A DNA stretch of 64,000 nucleotides from Colius striatus (GCF_028858725.1 NC_084776.1:2852001-2916000), one strand, 5' to 3'; shown: positions 34,001-49,700, counted from the stretch's first letter. The notes: a model not told the origin generated them from the sequence alone. Program-made: numbers and translations.

Positions 34001-35780
34001 TCCAGCTTTGTCAGACGTAGTGCTCAACAATTAATCCCACTCAGGCTCCTCAGTGGAGCAGAGCAGAGGCAGTGGTGTGGCTGCACACAGGGGTGGGGAC
34101 CATGGCTCCTGCCTAGGTGCACATCTCATTTCTGCTGGATGTTTTGATTCCTTATCTTCGAGTCATCTGCAGTTTGTTTACTGAGCTCGGGGGTAGGGAC
34201 TGACTGCCACGGCATGTTCCGCAGGCAGAGCCCACAATGCTGCTGCTGCTGGAAGCTGAACCAACATCTTGTCACTTAAGTGTGCATGGAAACACAAGGG
34301 GAGAAAGCAGAGAAAAGAAATTCAGTGCTACCTTAGAGCCAGGCACAAATAAAACACTGCTGAAGAACCTTGAGAAACTGTCTGTATCCTTCTTATTCAA
34401 TTAATTTAGTAATTTGTATTTCACACACTGAAAACACTTCAGCTTGGGTGGAAAGCACAGTCAAGCAGAGCATTAGGTGGGCTGGCCACAACTTACTTGA
34501 TGCTAGTACCTTTTTGTTTAGAGCAAAAAAGCAGCAGCTCTTCATGAGCACAGCCTCCTGTCCTATTTCCAGCCCTCAACAGGCACTCTGCACTTGGTAG
34601 CCACTCCTCCAGCACTTTGCCCTGCAGCTGCTGTATAGCTTCAGTCAGAGCAGCTGCCCTGCAGGAACTGTTCTGCTAAGGCCAGCTCTGAAGGCAGCTC
34701 CTGCTGTCTGTTTGAGCAGAGCTCTGCTCCACTCCGGGCCCTTCCGTCAGTTATTGTGAAATCAGCGAGTTACTTTAACAGGAAGGAAGAGGCTCGAAAC
34801 CCCAACCTATATTCAGCACTATGTGCAATGAGGTGTTTGTTAAATCAAGAGCTTTGTGAAAGTGAAGACTCTTCCAGTTGCTCACTAAAACTCTCTGACA
34901 TGCCCCTTCCCTGCCCTGCCTTCAGCTTCTCCCACCACTGTCAGTCACCAGCCCCAGCAGTGCTGTGAAGTTACCAGCATCTACGAGCACCTGCTGCACA
35001 CACCACCACCACACCATCACCAAACTACATCTAATGACAGCTGTAGTCAACAAGAGCTTAACTAGAAGCTTAGGTGAACCTTGATGCAATTACACTTGTA
35101 TTACTGGGCTTAAAAGGAACAAACAAACATGTCCTGTTAAGAGGAGTTGTAGGTGGTGTTAGCTTTCCTCTCAGGTGCCTGAATGCACCTCAGGAAATGA
35201 GATGCAAGAAAAAAAGAAGGTTTTGAAAAGACTCTATTTGTAGAGATTCAGAGTCCAACAGAAGGCCAGTCAAATCCAAGGGAAGTTGTGGAAAATGAAA
35301 CATCTCAGGCCTATAAAAACTGACAAGGAGAAATCAACGTTTTGCTGCAAGATGTTGCTTCATATTGCAGCCACCTGCAAAACAGCCAGTGATCCATTTC
35401 TAGAGGAGGCAGAGGTGGCTAATTCAGAAAACAGCTAAAAAAAAGGATTAAATCTAACTGTGCAAGAAGGAGATCCATAATTTATACAGAGGCTTCCCAC
35501 TTAGGCCAGAACACTCACGGGTGCCATCAATATTTCAAACACCGAGTACCAAAATTGTCGTCAAATGCAAGTCAGTGATTTCCTTTTGCCTCTCTCCTGG
35601 AGAGAAAGGACTCAGCCTGAGCAAGGATCTGCATGAGCCCTTTTAGCTAAGTGCTTGCCTGAGACCAGAGACTAAACTCTATTACATATTTTATTTGAAA
35701 CACAAGATGCAGCAGGAACAAAACAGTCAGTTGTCTGCCCCTAAGCAGGATGAATTGGAACAAAACCATTCCAGCATAGC
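28056..35780. other. Intergenic spacer between the orphan CpG island and the GNA13 3' end
   Basis: About 7.7 kb with no recognisable gene or named repeat. One open frame (ATG 28131 to stop 28871, plus strand) is unusually long but has no recognisable domain. No additional AMZ exon was seen. Confidence 0.5.
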
Positions 35781-35784
35781 AACA

Positions 35785-38700
35785 TGAGGCTGTATATGTT
35801 TATTCATTGTCAGTAATTTTTGTACACAAGGCAAATATTAATAGCTGAAAGGCAACACTTTGAGAGTATGTACAGAGCCATGTACAAGCGAGTGTAAGAG
35901 GTCTGAAACTAGGAATAGATGTAACCATTTTATAAAAAGGAAGTGATGCTTTTTCTTCTAAGACCTCCCTTAGAAATAACTTATTGCCAATCTGAAACTA
36001 AAGCCGAGGAGAAACAAAAACAAATGTACAATAAAAAGTAGTCCCTGGAAAGTTTATAAAAAGTTAAAACATATAAAATTGTAAGCCACAAACATTTATA
36101 CAAAGCTAATACAAATCTTGGGTTTGATAAAGATCTAGGAGGTTGTTACAAAATGTATTTTACATGAAGGCTTCACGTAAGGTTAAGCTCTCACTGCTAC
36201 TGGAAGCGCAGGAAAGCGGCTTTAAATAGTCTGCAATTCAACCTATCTTCAAGTACGATGCAAAGAAATTGCAAAATGGCACTGTATTGCAATGCTGTGT
36301 AATTGGAACAAAAAAACAACCCCAACATCTATGTTAATGGTACCATTAAACAGACAAGACCTGTAAAGTTAACTTGTGAACCACTGGGGATGGCGTGAAA
36401 CTGCTGATTCCTTTTGAAACAGGAAATGGTGTCGTTGAAAAATGAACCTTCTACAACCGTCCTTAAAGAGAAAGAACCAGAGAAGTCTCCTGATGGCAAT
36501 GGGCACGTGGAACATGCAGTCTTTAAGCAGTGGGTAGCTCCCAAACGCTGTAAGTTGATGTGGTTTGACCAAGCTGCCTGGGACTGATCATAAATACTAT
36601 TACTAGGCGAGCGTCACGAGGCTTCAAACACCCACCCCATCGGAGCAACTGGCTACAGTGATTCTGATGGGCAAAATGGAACGCTACTTACTAGACAAAT
36701 GAGTCCAATATACAGCCTTTTTGATCAATGAACCCACCTGACTTCTTTTAAGAGCCGATATTCTAAAAGAAAGCTTAAGTTTTACACAAACTGATGGCTT
36801 ATGCTCCCACATACAATATGCAAAAAAAAAGTAACATTTTAAACCCCCTGATGAACAGCCACAGTTTTCACATATCAATCAACTCAGCTGAAGGCATTGC
36901 AGCAGGGAACAGTCACTAAGACATCCATTTCACCTTCAAGTACAAGGCGGCTGTACAAGACAGTGGTTTATCTCTATACGGTCAGTGATCTTTTTAACAG
37001 AGCTCACTCCATAAAGGACAACTAAGAAAGTTTTGGGAAACTTGATTTTTCTACCTGCTTTCCCACCTTCACTAGAAACATGTCCTGACCTTGTACCACA
37101 GACTGGTTTACATGAACTAGCCAACTGTGACTCATTTGTTCGCTTCAGGATAAAAATCAATCTGTTCAAAACATCAACCCTTCAGCTCTTGTACCAAAAT
37201 TATAGCCTGCTAGAAAGAAATCATATTTAGAAACAAACCTAAAAAGAAACACAACAGTACACACTGTGCTCCTTTGCCAGGTAGCTAATGAACAGGGAGT
37301 TTGAAGATGGAAAAGCCAAACGTTGACTTGATTTGTTTAGCCAGTCCGTTAGCATAGGAACCATGTAAACAGTTACATCAAGGTTAGTTATCTCACTCCC
37401 TCTCTAAAGAAGTGGGAGTGGGAAACTCGAGTGATTTTGACTCATTTCATCAAAATAATTCATTTCTGCCTGAGATTCCTATAGTGCTTATCTACCAGGG
37501 CCTGCTCTGTCAGACATGACCCACTGCGGGTCCATCTCGCTGCCCTCCGGGCCCTGGTGTTCACGGGGAAAGTGATCTGAAAGGATGAAAACCAGGGTCT
37601 TGTGTGTTGGTTCCAGGGAGAAGCCTGCTCTATATCTTTCCCACTTTAGCTAAGGTCAGAAGTGCTCAGTGCCTTGGTGATACTGCCTATATCCCTTAGG
37701 CTGATGTCAGTTTAGAGGATCTTTAGTCAATCAACAGGTCCCTGGACACAAAATTCATCAACATTTTACTCTTCTTTTTTTTTTGACAAATTGCTGTTAA
37801 TCTTCACACTATCCACTCCTCAGTCTTCAGTCTTTTCTGCAAACAATGGAATCTGACACCCCCCAAAACACATGCTACAGACTCTCTCCAAATTCATTCT
37901 TTTCATCAGAGAAAAGTCTCTTTTCAAAATATGAACTTGTTCAGAAAACTGCCAGCAAAGGAAAAAAACCCAACCCTCCTCCTCCTCCTCGTTGACTAAC
38001 AACGGCATGGATTTGTTCAATTTCCGCTTTCCAGCACTAGACTTTGAGACTAATAGACAGGGGTTTGTTGTCTGCTCATTTAGCAATTATAGCTCAACTG
38101 AATCAACCTGTCATCAGGAAATGGAGAACTTCAGGAATCCCATGACAGCGATGCTGTCCAGTCCTTAAATAGCCTCATTAGCCTCTCGAAGTCTTTACTT
38201 CATCATCCCTCTTGAATTGCTCACATTTAACCTGAACACATCAAACCAGAAGTAATCATATCCATGTCCAGCAAGGAGGCACAATCTACAATAAATATCC
38301 TCATCTCAAGATTATACTAATCCTCCTGACATCAGCATTGCACCCAAACTTTATGCTTAGATTACACACTGTGACTTCTCCCAAGCTCTTTTCAGAACCC
38401 TTCCCTCCCAAAACGGCGCCTTACCGCAGAAATCGCAGACTCATCAATGGCTACTCAGCAGATGATATAAAAAATAGAAGTCTTTCAAAGCACCTAACTA
38501 CATAAAAAGACACTCTTCCCCTTCTACTGAAAGGAGAACGAGGTACAGAGATGTTAATACAACTTACAATCACAGTAAGTAAAAGGCTAAGTTCAGAGGA
38601 CAGGGAGCTTTCCTATGTTCTAGCAGGGACAGCGCCCCGAGCAGTGAGGGTATGATGCCACACAGGTGTTAATAACAATTCATTGACGAAAGTCTTGGCC

Positions 38701-40201
38701 AGCATCACGGTTCACAGGAATGGGCCAGTTGCATGGGCTAAAGTGGCAAACTGGGCTGCCTACACAACACTACAGTCTGGGGAGAACGTGGTAGTGGCCC
38801 TACTACTCCAAACACAAGCTCGCCAGCCTCCTGCCAGGGTGCAGCACGCTGGGTGCTGTCGGAGCATTGCTGGGCAGCGAGTATTTATTATTATTATTAT
38901 GTTTTAAATCCCATGGCAACGGTAACAACAACCCCCCTTTAAAAACAAACACACAGAAACTGCAGTGGGACTTTTGGTAAAATCTCCTTAGTCACAAGCA
39001 GCATGCTGGAGTGTGCTGTGCAAGATCTTTGGCTCAAGTACACTTTAGGATCGCTAGACCCAGTTGGAAAGTCTCAGGAAGAACCTCACCAGCTGAAGCA
39101 CGTTCTGCTGTGACATGTCCTTTTTGTTTTTTCTTTCTCAGAAGAAAACATTCATCTTCACTGTGTCAGCTACACAAGGCCTCTGCTGGGAACACATATG
39201 CTCACATAAGGCCACTGAAGATACCGTAGGAGGACAGGACACAAGGAGGCACTTAGGTTTGTAAGTACTTCTATCCGTCACCAAACGCTTACCGATAAAG
39301 ATGAGGCACGTTGTAAGGAGTCATGAAGAAAGGAAAGAAGAAACCAGTGCTATATTAAAGCGCTTCAAGAGCAGGTATAAGGTACCTACACGTAACATCT
39401 GGTTAGTGAAGATAAGAATTACAAGTTTAGCTTGCTCCCCCTTCCCACATCAGACTGTATCATAGTGCTCTGTGCTTTGCCACGGCTCCCAGACGTACGT
39501 ACAACGCGACAGAGCGCAACCGTGTACTGTGCCATTCACAAGCTCCTCGTCACCAGACTTCTGCCTGCGTTAGTACTTCCTGCCACACACATCTGAAGCT
39601 CCCAATCCAAGTATTTTTAAAGCACTTCCTAAGTCAAACCCCGCACAAAGATTTGTACTGGAACAGGAAGTACGTTACACCCAGGGATCCTGGCTTCAAA
39701 CAGATGGTTCCAGCAAGGGTTGATGGGATTTTCTAACCAACAATAGACCTGAGACATTTTAAGTCAGCTATGGTATCACAGTCTTTTGTAATGAAGTCAG
39801 ATGTGAAAAGTTCCTCCACACCCCCACCCCCCCCTTAAATTACTGTCACAGTCTAACAATTGCAACAATTTCACTGAAGTTTGGATTTGGAATTCTGAAG
39901 GTGGGATGAATTTTCTAGGATAGCATACATGTTTGTAAAAGGTCAAATCAATCACTTTACAGGTAACTTAGACATAGGTCTGCTATAGAATTACAACTTG
40001 AGTCAACTTGAAGCTACACTGGAAGAGATTAAGCCTGGATTTCTGCAGAAATTGGCAATAATGTGTTCAGCAGCAGCTTTTAGCCACATATCAAGAAGTC
40101 TGACAGGATCTGGATTTCTCTACTCCTGCTGTAAACTTCTAGTTAAAAAAAAAACCAACCGACACACAAAAGTTATTCCAATAACAATGTCTTTTTGCAC
40201 A
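35785..40201 (-). other. GNA13: GNA13 3' UTR (extent inferred)
   Basis: An AT-rich sequence without open frames of note, running from the GNA13 stop to the candidate poly(A) signal. Length is judged from signals and from the long 3' UTR of mammalian GNA13. An (ATT)n run lies at about 38885-38900. Confidence 0.5.
35799..35804 (-). terminator. GNA13: Candidate distal GNA13 polyadenylation signal
   Basis: AATAAA on the minus strand, about 4.4 kb after the stop codon. Other minus-strand AATAAA sites lie at 35690-35695 and 38884-38889, so alternative 3' ends are possible. Confidence 0.45.
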
Positions 40202-40774
40202 TCACTGTAACATAAGCTGCTTGAGGTTGTCGTGAAGGATGGTATCCTTAACATCACGGAAAACTAGCCGGATGTTTTCTGTGTTAATAGCAGTGGTGAA
40301 GTGGTGGTAGAGGGGCTTCTGCTGCTGGTCCCGGCGTTTCGTACGAAAACAATCCACCAGGAATTTTTGAACATCTGTTAAGCAGTGGGGATTCCCTTCA
40401 AACTCTGGAAAATAGTCTTTGATGCTCACTTTTTGTACTTTTTCCTCAAGCAAGTCCGTCTTGTTTAAGAAGAGAATGATTGAGACGTTGCTGAAAACCC
40501 GGTTATTGACTATCGTTTCAAAAATGTTCAGGGATTCCGTCAGGCGATTCGTTTGCCGATCCTCCATCAGCACCTGGTCAAACTCACTCGAGGAAACAAG
40601 GAAGAGTATTGATGTGACGCTGTCGAAGCATTCAAACCAACGTTTCCGTTCTGACCTTTGGCCACCAACATCAACCATTTTGAAAGGGACATTTTTAATT
40701 TCAAAGTCGTACTCGTGGATCCCTTTAGTGGGCCTCCGTGCCAGCAGGATGTCTTGCTGGGAGGGAAGGTAATC
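40202..40774 (-). CDS. GNA13: GNA13 coding exon 4 (Ras-like core and C-terminus)
   Basis: 573 nt including TGA at 40204-40202. Acceptor TCTTTTAG/GATTACC. It carries switch I, switch II, switch III, NKTD and the C-terminal helix. Confidence 0.98.
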   Translation of the reverse strand, partial: DYLPSQQDILLARRPTKGIHEYDFEIKNVPFKMVDVGGQRSERKRWFECFDSVTSILFLVSSSEFDQVLMEDRQTNRLTESLNIFETIVNNRVFSNVSIILFLNKTDLLEEKVQKVSIKDYFPEFEGNPHCLTDVQKFLVDCFRTKRRDQQQKPLYHHFTTAINTENIRLVFRDVKDTILHDNLKQLMLQ

Positions 40775-43700
40775 CTAAAAGAAATAAATAAAGGAGAGTT
40801 TGCTGATTAGGATACAAGTCACAGGCGTGGTGATCACAGCTGACTTGCAATCAAGGGAGAAGCTTGCAGAGGAAAAGCATGAGGTTCTGAATAAACACAC
40901 ACACACCTCTGTGTATTTAGATGCCAACGCTGAAGCGTTTTGGAAAGATCTCGAGTTCAAAGTGGGAAACACACCCAATAACAAATCAAGACTATACACC
41001 AAAGAACTGAAGCTTTCCACTTGGATCCACAACCAACCAGAGAGGTGTACCATCAACTCCTCATGCCAGTTGCCCCTCATTCTAGATTACTCCAGGCTTC
41101 ATTCATTGTGTTCCCACAAAGCTGGGAAACGCTGGCTGCCAGCACTGCAATGCAGTGAACGGGCTCTCAAATCAGTAACTGCGGCAGGGAGTGTCTCACT
41201 CTAACTGTGGGCACTCCGCTCCTCCTGTGTTCTCATGCATACTGCAAAACTGCTTCTAGAAAAAAGAGCTTCTCCAACAAAGTAATTTTTATGCCAGAAA
41301 AGCAAGACCTATGTGTCTGTGCCACACATCTTCTGCATCCAGTTGTACTGGTCCAAAAAGTCACTTCTATTAGCTGCGTGCTGCAGCCATGAGCTCACAG
41401 AGCCTGGCTTTGGTCAAAATGTACTGTGCCAATAGTGAAGCAGGAGACAGAGGCAGCTGAGGACAGCAGCCCCTTCCCAGCAGTGCAGCCAAGAGCTGTA
41501 CCCTGAAGTTCTTCAGTCTGCCTTTCCCTCCAGAATTAAATAGGCAGGATAAGGGGTTTTTAACTATTTTGACTATTGCATGAATGTTTGTCAACAGCTG
41601 CAGATGCCAACAGGAAGAGGAGTTCTTATTAGTCAGCTTTTGACTGCAACGAATTCAAGACTCACGTTAGGGATTTCTTCACTCCTAGAATTACACTTTT
41701 GCATATGCTCCAAGTCTTTCTGCTATTTAAAAAGTGCATCTCTAACAGACAGCTGGCTGGTGCTGCTGTTTAAAGCTTTGTTGTTCACTTGTTATGGAAA
41801 CTCTTCCTTGCATTTTTCCAGCATTTCTCACAACTTCAGAGGCAGGGATTTAGGTTTCAGAACTGGAATTTTAGTCCCCTGTTAGTGAATGATCTATCAT
41901 CTTCCTTTGACAGTTCCAGTTACTAGATTCAGAGCTTTACAAATAAAAGATGTGCAAGACCATGGTCCAAAAAGTCTGATTCAACTAGTAAGCTGGGACA
42001 AAGGGCACAAACACACAACTACACCGTTATTTAAGTAGTGGTTTTCCAAGTTTAAAGCAGCTGGGCAAGTTTGATTCACAGCCTTGAAGGAAGCAATATT
42101 TTGAATCATGAAGTGAGTGTAATGTCCAAACACTCAAGCATCCCTTTGCTTTACTATGCAAGTTCAAAAGTGAAACTAGTTACGCTGTTTTCTTTGACCT
42201 CCAGAGTTTAATCAAGCTGCCCATGACTACTATGGCACTGATTTTTATCATGGCATGAATTACCAAGCAGCTCTCTGAAGTGCAAGCTCCCCGCCCTGCA
42301 CTTTTTGCTGTAGTGCCATTACCCATCCAAAACCCACATCACCAAAATCTGCAGGAGGGCTGAACTGCCAAAGCACCACTATGTTCTCTCCAAACTGAGC
42401 TACAGATTTGTGAGGTGAATCCCTTGTCTGATTTAAAGCAACTTTAAAAGCCAATAAAATATTTCTCTTTCTTTATGACATTGATCTTGGGCCTTCTCTA
42501 CCAAAAACTGTCAGAGAGGGAGAACAATCAGAGGAATAGAGCAATGTTGGTATCAAATGTCACTGGGCACATGTGAAGGGATTTTGAGTAAAGCTGACTG
42601 TTAACACTTAGGCAAGAATGTCACAGGTTCAACAGTTATTCCATCTTTCAAACAGGACTATTTAATCTTTAATTATTCAGGAAATTAGTCTTGGAGTTCT
42701 CTCAACAAAGCCAGAAAATCTTAGGAAAGCTCAGGAGTGATTGAAATTAATGTAAATAAATAATAACAATTAATGTAATAGGCCAAGCCATATATAACTT
42801 CAATATTGAAACAAGAGCACAAAGCACACTCTTCTGGGAGTTGCCTTGTAATGTTTATTCAGTACAGCTTTCAAGAACAAGGAGCTTATCCCTAGAATTC
42901 CAGACATATTCCCTCTTGAGTATTACTCATTTAAAATTCCTTCCACACTTGCAACCACAAATAAAATCAATTCAAGTGCTTTCACATTCTCCATGCACAG
43001 AAGACTTACCATGTTTTCTACCAGATAACAGCTGCTCTGATGCAACAGTCTGCAAATGAGTGCACTGGGCACCAGCTCTTGATACATAACCATCATTTGG
43101 CTACTGGAAACTAAATACAACAACTCTTCAGGAATCTCCCAGTATTTGAATGATCTTTTTGAAGGATGATGATGTTTTCTCCCTCATGTCCACTGCAGCT
43201 TTCCACTGTAGCAGTTCTGAACTAGCCCCTTTCTCACTGTTGATCCCATCCTCTGTATTTGAAGACTGCAGCACTAGGTGAGTATTGTCCTTGGACAGCA
43301 CTGAGTATTAATTAAGTCCTCCACTGTTTTGCCATTGTCTATCAGTACTTCTCCTGCAAGCATCCCCCAGCACACTCTCCTTTTCTACACTTCCCCCAGT
43401 CTTCCATGTTGACTGTTTTTTTTATCCCTTCTTGCATTTTTGAGTTTGGTATTTTTGGAAGGGGAAGCTTGTTGGTTTTTTGGTTTATTTTCTGTGCAGC
43501 TCTTCCCAAGCATACATATTGATACTGACTTGGAACACGTGCTTTCTTCCTGAATGATCTCCTTCCTCAAATTCACTACAGCCTGTTTTCTTCCAAAGGA
43601 CTTCTTTTGGTTATCAGGTAGCTCTTTTGGCTACCACATCACTGTCTGCCTAGTTAAACTTAGAATTTAAGGCATGAATAAGATCCAATGACAACATGAA

Positions 43701-46700
43701 AGGCAATGTCTGGGATATTTTGAATATATGTAGCCTGCACTGGCAGCTGAAGGAACAACAAACAGTAGTGAGGAATCCAGCTGATCTCATATCTATATTC
43801 ATACCAGCCAGTAACTCTTATTCTGCTGATCTGATTAAATCTGAACATTAAGTTCCTTTCCCTACATATTATTATCATCAGCTCTGTTTTGGCAAGAGGC
43901 ATATGAATCTCAAGTCTATCTACTTAGAAGCAATTTAGTTGCAGCCAGCCCAGTTGTATCAGATAACAGATAAGAACAGTAAAATGCTTCTATTAATACA
44001 GTTTGGGGAAATAATCATTAGACAAATCTTGCATATAGATAAGAATAAATGAGAAGAACCTATCAAATCTTTCACTCAGTAACAAAACTTAGCCGGCACC
44101 TTTTCCACAAAGGCCTAATGTTTTCTGTGACAATAGATCTTAAAGAGTCCCTCTGTATCTCAACACCATTTGGTCTAACTTTAAACCTGAAAAGCTGTAA
44201 TTCAGAGTTCAGCACTCCCACAGCAAACATCAGACCTATGAGCAGTGTGTGTGCATATATTAAAACACAAAAAACCTAGTGACTTGAAGCTTCACACTTT
44301 CATCAAAGAATGAACCAAAGTTTCTCAATAAAGGAACTTTGAAAGAAGCTGCAAAACTCTTTACCCACAGGTGCACAGGATTCAGTTGGTTGGATCCCTT
44401 CATCATTTGTTAGCCATCAGCTGGAAAGGACCAAGGAGAAACTGCCTCCTCATGGAGTTCAAGCTGGCATCCCGTTTTGAAGGCATTTTTGCCATTTATA
44501 ACTATTCAGCATCCAACTTTGTTGTTCAAGCAGTAACCAACATTTCTATCCTCTGTATTCTACAGAGGTTTCAGCTTTTTCCTCAGAGATAACAGATTTC
44601 ATTCTATACTGACTTTAAAGTAGATCCTACAGTAAGGTGCCACCATCCTGTGTACTGAGTGACCTTTCTGTCCTTAAATGCATATGTAAAATCAGAAGTA
44701 GTAATTTTTGGGTGTCAGATAGTGCTGAAGTGCTACTTTAACAGTCTTCCAGCTAGACAAGCACTTGTAACTTGTTTTTTTTGGTCAGTGGTGAACTGCT
44801 GAGATAGAGGCAGGTAAAGGTAACTAAAGTTATCTGAGTAGTCACTAATTACATGTCATCTGTTTAAAACCCAGAGATCACAAAGACTACTTAAAACTCA
44901 AGACTGAAAAAAAAAAGGAACTTACTTGTTCTCCAAGTTTGTCCAAGTTGTCCAAGAAATACTTTACAGATTCTCCCTAAAAACAAAGCAAAGAGTTACT
45001 TAAAAAGTGGCACATTTGATCTCAATACTTTATATTCTGAAGTCTGGTTAATTTACTAAAATCTAGATTTAAGTGTTGTAAGCTTTAATCACTACCTTTT
45101 TTTAAGGCATCTATCCCAAGAACACAGGAGAAGCTTTACTTATAGGCAAGTTAATATTTAAACTTAAAAGCATAAGTAGGCACATTTATAATACTTAAAT
45201 CCTTTCCAAGTTTAGAATCACTAAATAAACCCTACAGTGTTGTCCACAGTGAGTGTCAATGAATCAACCACACCTTCATTATGAAAAGATACATTCAATT
45301 CTTCCAGCCCTTTGAAGAGCTTGCACATGCAGGCATTCTGGTACATGGATTAATCACTGGAGACAAGGTCATTTAGAACTGTGTTGCTATTTGATCCCAT
45401 TCATAATGGTCCTTCCCGTGAGCACGGCAAAGATTAGCAGAAGAGGGGATGAGAAACCACAAGAGATGAAGCATTTTACTGAAGTTTCCTATCAGAGGCC
45501 ATGTTGGACAAGAACTCCTTACTCTGGGAGTAACAAACTGAGCTCTGTGATGCCATCTTGCATGGTACCACAACTACTATACATGCTCTCTTCTGGATAC
45601 AAGCCATCACTGTCTTTGCAAATAAAATATGCAGTTTTTAATCCCTCCAGTAATGCAGAACTAGAGATTTTGGGGTTTTTTTAATTGTAAGCCTAAACTA
45701 CAGTCAACTCTCCAGAATTTAATTGGTATGCTGGAAATAAGAACTTTTACAAGGATGCTGCTGAACCAGAGTTCACTTGCAATAGGTAATGCGCTGATTG
45801 AACACAAAGGAAGAATCTGTGTTTCTCCACTCTGTGGATGGAGAAGCAGGAATTCTGACTGAATTTTCTTGATGAGAAAGTCAAGAAGTATCCAAGGCTG
45901 GGGTGACTACATCTAAGCCAGACAAGGGAATGAGAACAGCAGTTACACCCTGATAATGACTTCCCCTCACTTGAATTTGAACTCTGAGATCTTGTCTAGG
46001 AAGAATATCAAACCTCAATATCAAACTCTCCTCACCTAAGCAGCAGTGATGTAGGGTATGGTAAATAACAGTCCAAAAAACTTCTCTGGCAGACACAGAA
46101 GTCAGGTATCTTGGCAAGTTTTCCAGGTACTAAGAAAAAGTTACATAATACAAGCAGATACTGCACCTTTAAGTGTGCAATTCGAACATTAACTTGGAAT
46201 TGGGCAAGCCTGATATTCTGGTTGAAACATGCCTTGTGCTCAACACACCTGCAGGGAAAGAGCCCAACACAGTTCTACTACCTTGTTTTACCTTCTGTTT
46301 GGCTTCCCATTACCAATTTTCTCTAGGGAGACAAACTGCAGCAGCAACACTAACCATTTTAAAGCCTGACAGCACATAGCAGTGACTGCCTGTGATGACC
46401 ACAGTATTTTAGACCTGCATTTTCTTCCACAACACTTAGAAACCCAAAGTAGCCTCACTCCTGTAAGCAAAGTGTACATGAAAGAGTACTCCTATGTCAC
46501 AAAAACCAGAAACACACAAGCCTTGATGCACAAATCCATTAAGCTTCCCAAGCAGGTGTAACAGGATTAGAATTCAAGCCTTCCAAGTACTAAGAGCACT
46601 GTCTGTATTTTGTCTTAATATTCAGCTAAAGTTTAAGGTCAGAGTTAATTTATTTTTTAGGTCCTAGTAGGAGCTGGCAATCCTCCCACAGGACTATCCA

Positions 46701-49700
46701 GATTTCAGGCTCATTAAGTGGATGTATTTACTGTAGAATACCTGGGTTGTAAGTACACATGTGTGTGTGCATGTGTACAAATATGTTAATCTTAAACATC
46801 TCTTGTATATACTACTCAAGGCAATGCCTATTCCCTAAAGAAGTATTAACTCTGCAGTACTGAAATGCATGAGTTACTACCTCTCCTTTAAGTCCTGGGG
46901 CTTACTGCTACTGCAATGGATTGAGCAGTTGGAATAGACAAGTAAGACATAGCTTATAAAGGTCACAAAACATTCCCAGAAGCAGCTTCCCAAAAGAGGG
47001 GATTTCCTGAAAACATGAATGCTAAATACATGGGCCTGCAGCAACAGCAATGCTCTGGAGCCACACATGCCACAGGAAAGTTGCTGCCAGAAAGCACACC
47101 AAGAAGTCTGCTCAGTGTTCTAGGCTGTCACGAATCAAAGTCAGTGGCAGATAAATACCAAGGTGGCCACTCTTAAACTCAAGAAATTAAACTATAAAAG
47201 CAATCTGTTACAAGCATAGTCAAATTAATATTGCAGTGGCATACCAGTTTCCCTCCTCCACATCCTGGTCTCAGTCAGTGGGTTCTTCCCTTATGAAAAA
47301 CTACTCAGACAGCTAACATGACACACCAGGCAAGCACCATCAGCGTGACTCAACTTTGTACTTAAAGGTAAAAGTTATTCAGTCACTGGCTTTTTATGAA
47401 TATGCATGGCATCAAAAACTTAAAACCAGCTTCCAATTCATCATGTATTCTTCCATCATGTTCCAGACACCCCTCCATATCATAGAGCAACACAACAGTG
47501 CCTTGGTTAGTACTATTTTCCACCTGATGTGGACATCTCTGTATTAGCAGGCAAAGCTCTGCTAACTACAGATGCTCTTGAACAGCAAACTACCAGACTA
47601 GCAGATTGTTATCAGAAAGCACCACTGTAGAACTGAAGAGTTTTGACCCATTTTAAACGAGCTTCAAAAGACAGCACTACAAAGAAACCAAGCGAGACTT
47701 CTGGTCCTTTCCTAAAGGGGTGAACCTATGTATTTTATGCAATAATAGCGAGAAACCCATTGAAAACCTCACCACATGACAACCAAGGAAAGTCTTAATG
47801 CCAGCAATTGTTAAAACTGAGTAGCAAATGATCTTTTCACAATCCCAAATGACAATAGCTCCACAGACAGTTTCTGTGTTAGCTACTTTTCCTTGATGTT
47901 AGAAACAGAAGTGCATCTCACTCTAAATATAGGCACTGTCATTGATTTAAAGAGCTGTATTCAACAGACAGCTGTCACATTCTAAAATTTCCCTTTAGAT
48001 AAACTGTAAACTCTTTGATTTACCCAAGATGACTAGAAAAAAGAAACTGGGTTTCCCCACTCTGCCCCGTTAACTCCAGTGTGGCTGACCACATCCAGCC
48101 CCAGCCATGTGGCTGCTGCAGCAGGTAGTCTGCTGCTGACATGCCACAAAGGAGCCACACCAGGGAGAAAGCCAAGAGAGACTAAGGAACTGCTGGATCT
48201 ACCCCCATTAAAAACTCCAGGACATTCCTGTTGCCTTCACATCCAGGTTTTGGGAGTAGATACGATGGAAATTCAAAGATCTAGTTTGAAAAAATATAGT
48301 GATGCAAAGGGTTTAAAGCAGTCACAGCTGAACTTATTTTTCAATGCAGGTGAAGCCTTTAAAGTCATTTTTACAGTTGAAAGTTTTTAACTGCAAGCTT
48401 ATCAAGTGTGATTGAAGGTTACCAATGACCTGTTCTGCTGCAGGAACTGGATCACTCAGCCTCACTCGTTCACTCCTGCTTCCTTCCACTTACAGCACAG
48501 GCTCAAAGGGGCCAAGAGAATTCAAAGGCAGGCTTGAGCACATTTCTCATACCGCAATAAAGCCAACTTCTGGAACACACCCCAATACAACAGAATGAAT
48601 GGCTCATGCATGAGCTTCAAAGACCTTCCAGCATTAGGTGACTGCACTTTTGCTCTTTTAATGCAATATTAATCGTATCAGAATATCAGATTTTAAGTAA
48701 TCACTTTGAGTGCTTGTAGAAGTTGCCCTCTTTGGTTCAGATGGAGGATACACATCTCAGCTGCAGCCCTTCAGCCTCCTCCTGATTCAGAAATGCATGT
48801 AAACCACAGGAAGTTGACTGTTAAATAACTTTATTCATAACTGTCAAGTATTCCATTTTCAGCAAGGTTTGATTCAAACCAGCTTGTGTGGCTCCTGGAG
48901 TCGTGTGATCCTTACTGAAGAAAGCAAAGTCACTTCATCATGAACATACAACCGATAGACAAAAAAACCCACAACTAAATCACATTCTTATCGAGGTACT
49001 TGATGTTACAACAGCAGCTCCCCTTACAACACTGCATTTATTTTAACTAGTCTTGCTCATGCCTGTACAATGAAATATCTCAAGTTTAGTGTAATGCATT
49101 CTCTCCCAAGACAGAGCTACAGCACATACTGGTCATTTACCTGTATGACAGTAGTTTATTCTCATGTGGTTTTCTGAAGTAAAAGGAAGATCAGTTGTGC
49201 TTTATCAACAAAAGATGGTGCATTGAAAGATTTTACTGTCTAAACTGTTGGTAGTTAGTGCTTAAAGAAAAGTAACCACAAAAATATTTTAGGGGAGGGA
49301 AAAGAGACACACATGCAATACACTGCAGATGAACACATCTTTTAAACCCAGGAAGTGGCACCAATTTATTTGGTTTCCATGAAAACAAAGTCAGCAATCT
49401 AAATATGATTTGTTGAAACCTTAGCATAGCCAAATGGCTTTCTAGCTGTTCTAGGGGAACACAAATGCTACACTTTTTTCCAATTGCAATTACTTTAAAA
49501 AAAAGAGGGAGAAAAAGCATTAAATAAAGTTTTGGTCATCACAAGGTTTAAAGAAGGAAACATACAATTTATCAAACCATCTGCATTTGGCTGCAAGTTC
49601 AGTGGAACATACTGAACTGACAAGACTTATTAAGTATCTGAAAGAATAAATCAGATATTTAAAGTAGGAGGTATAACTTAGTAACTCTAGTTTAGAACTA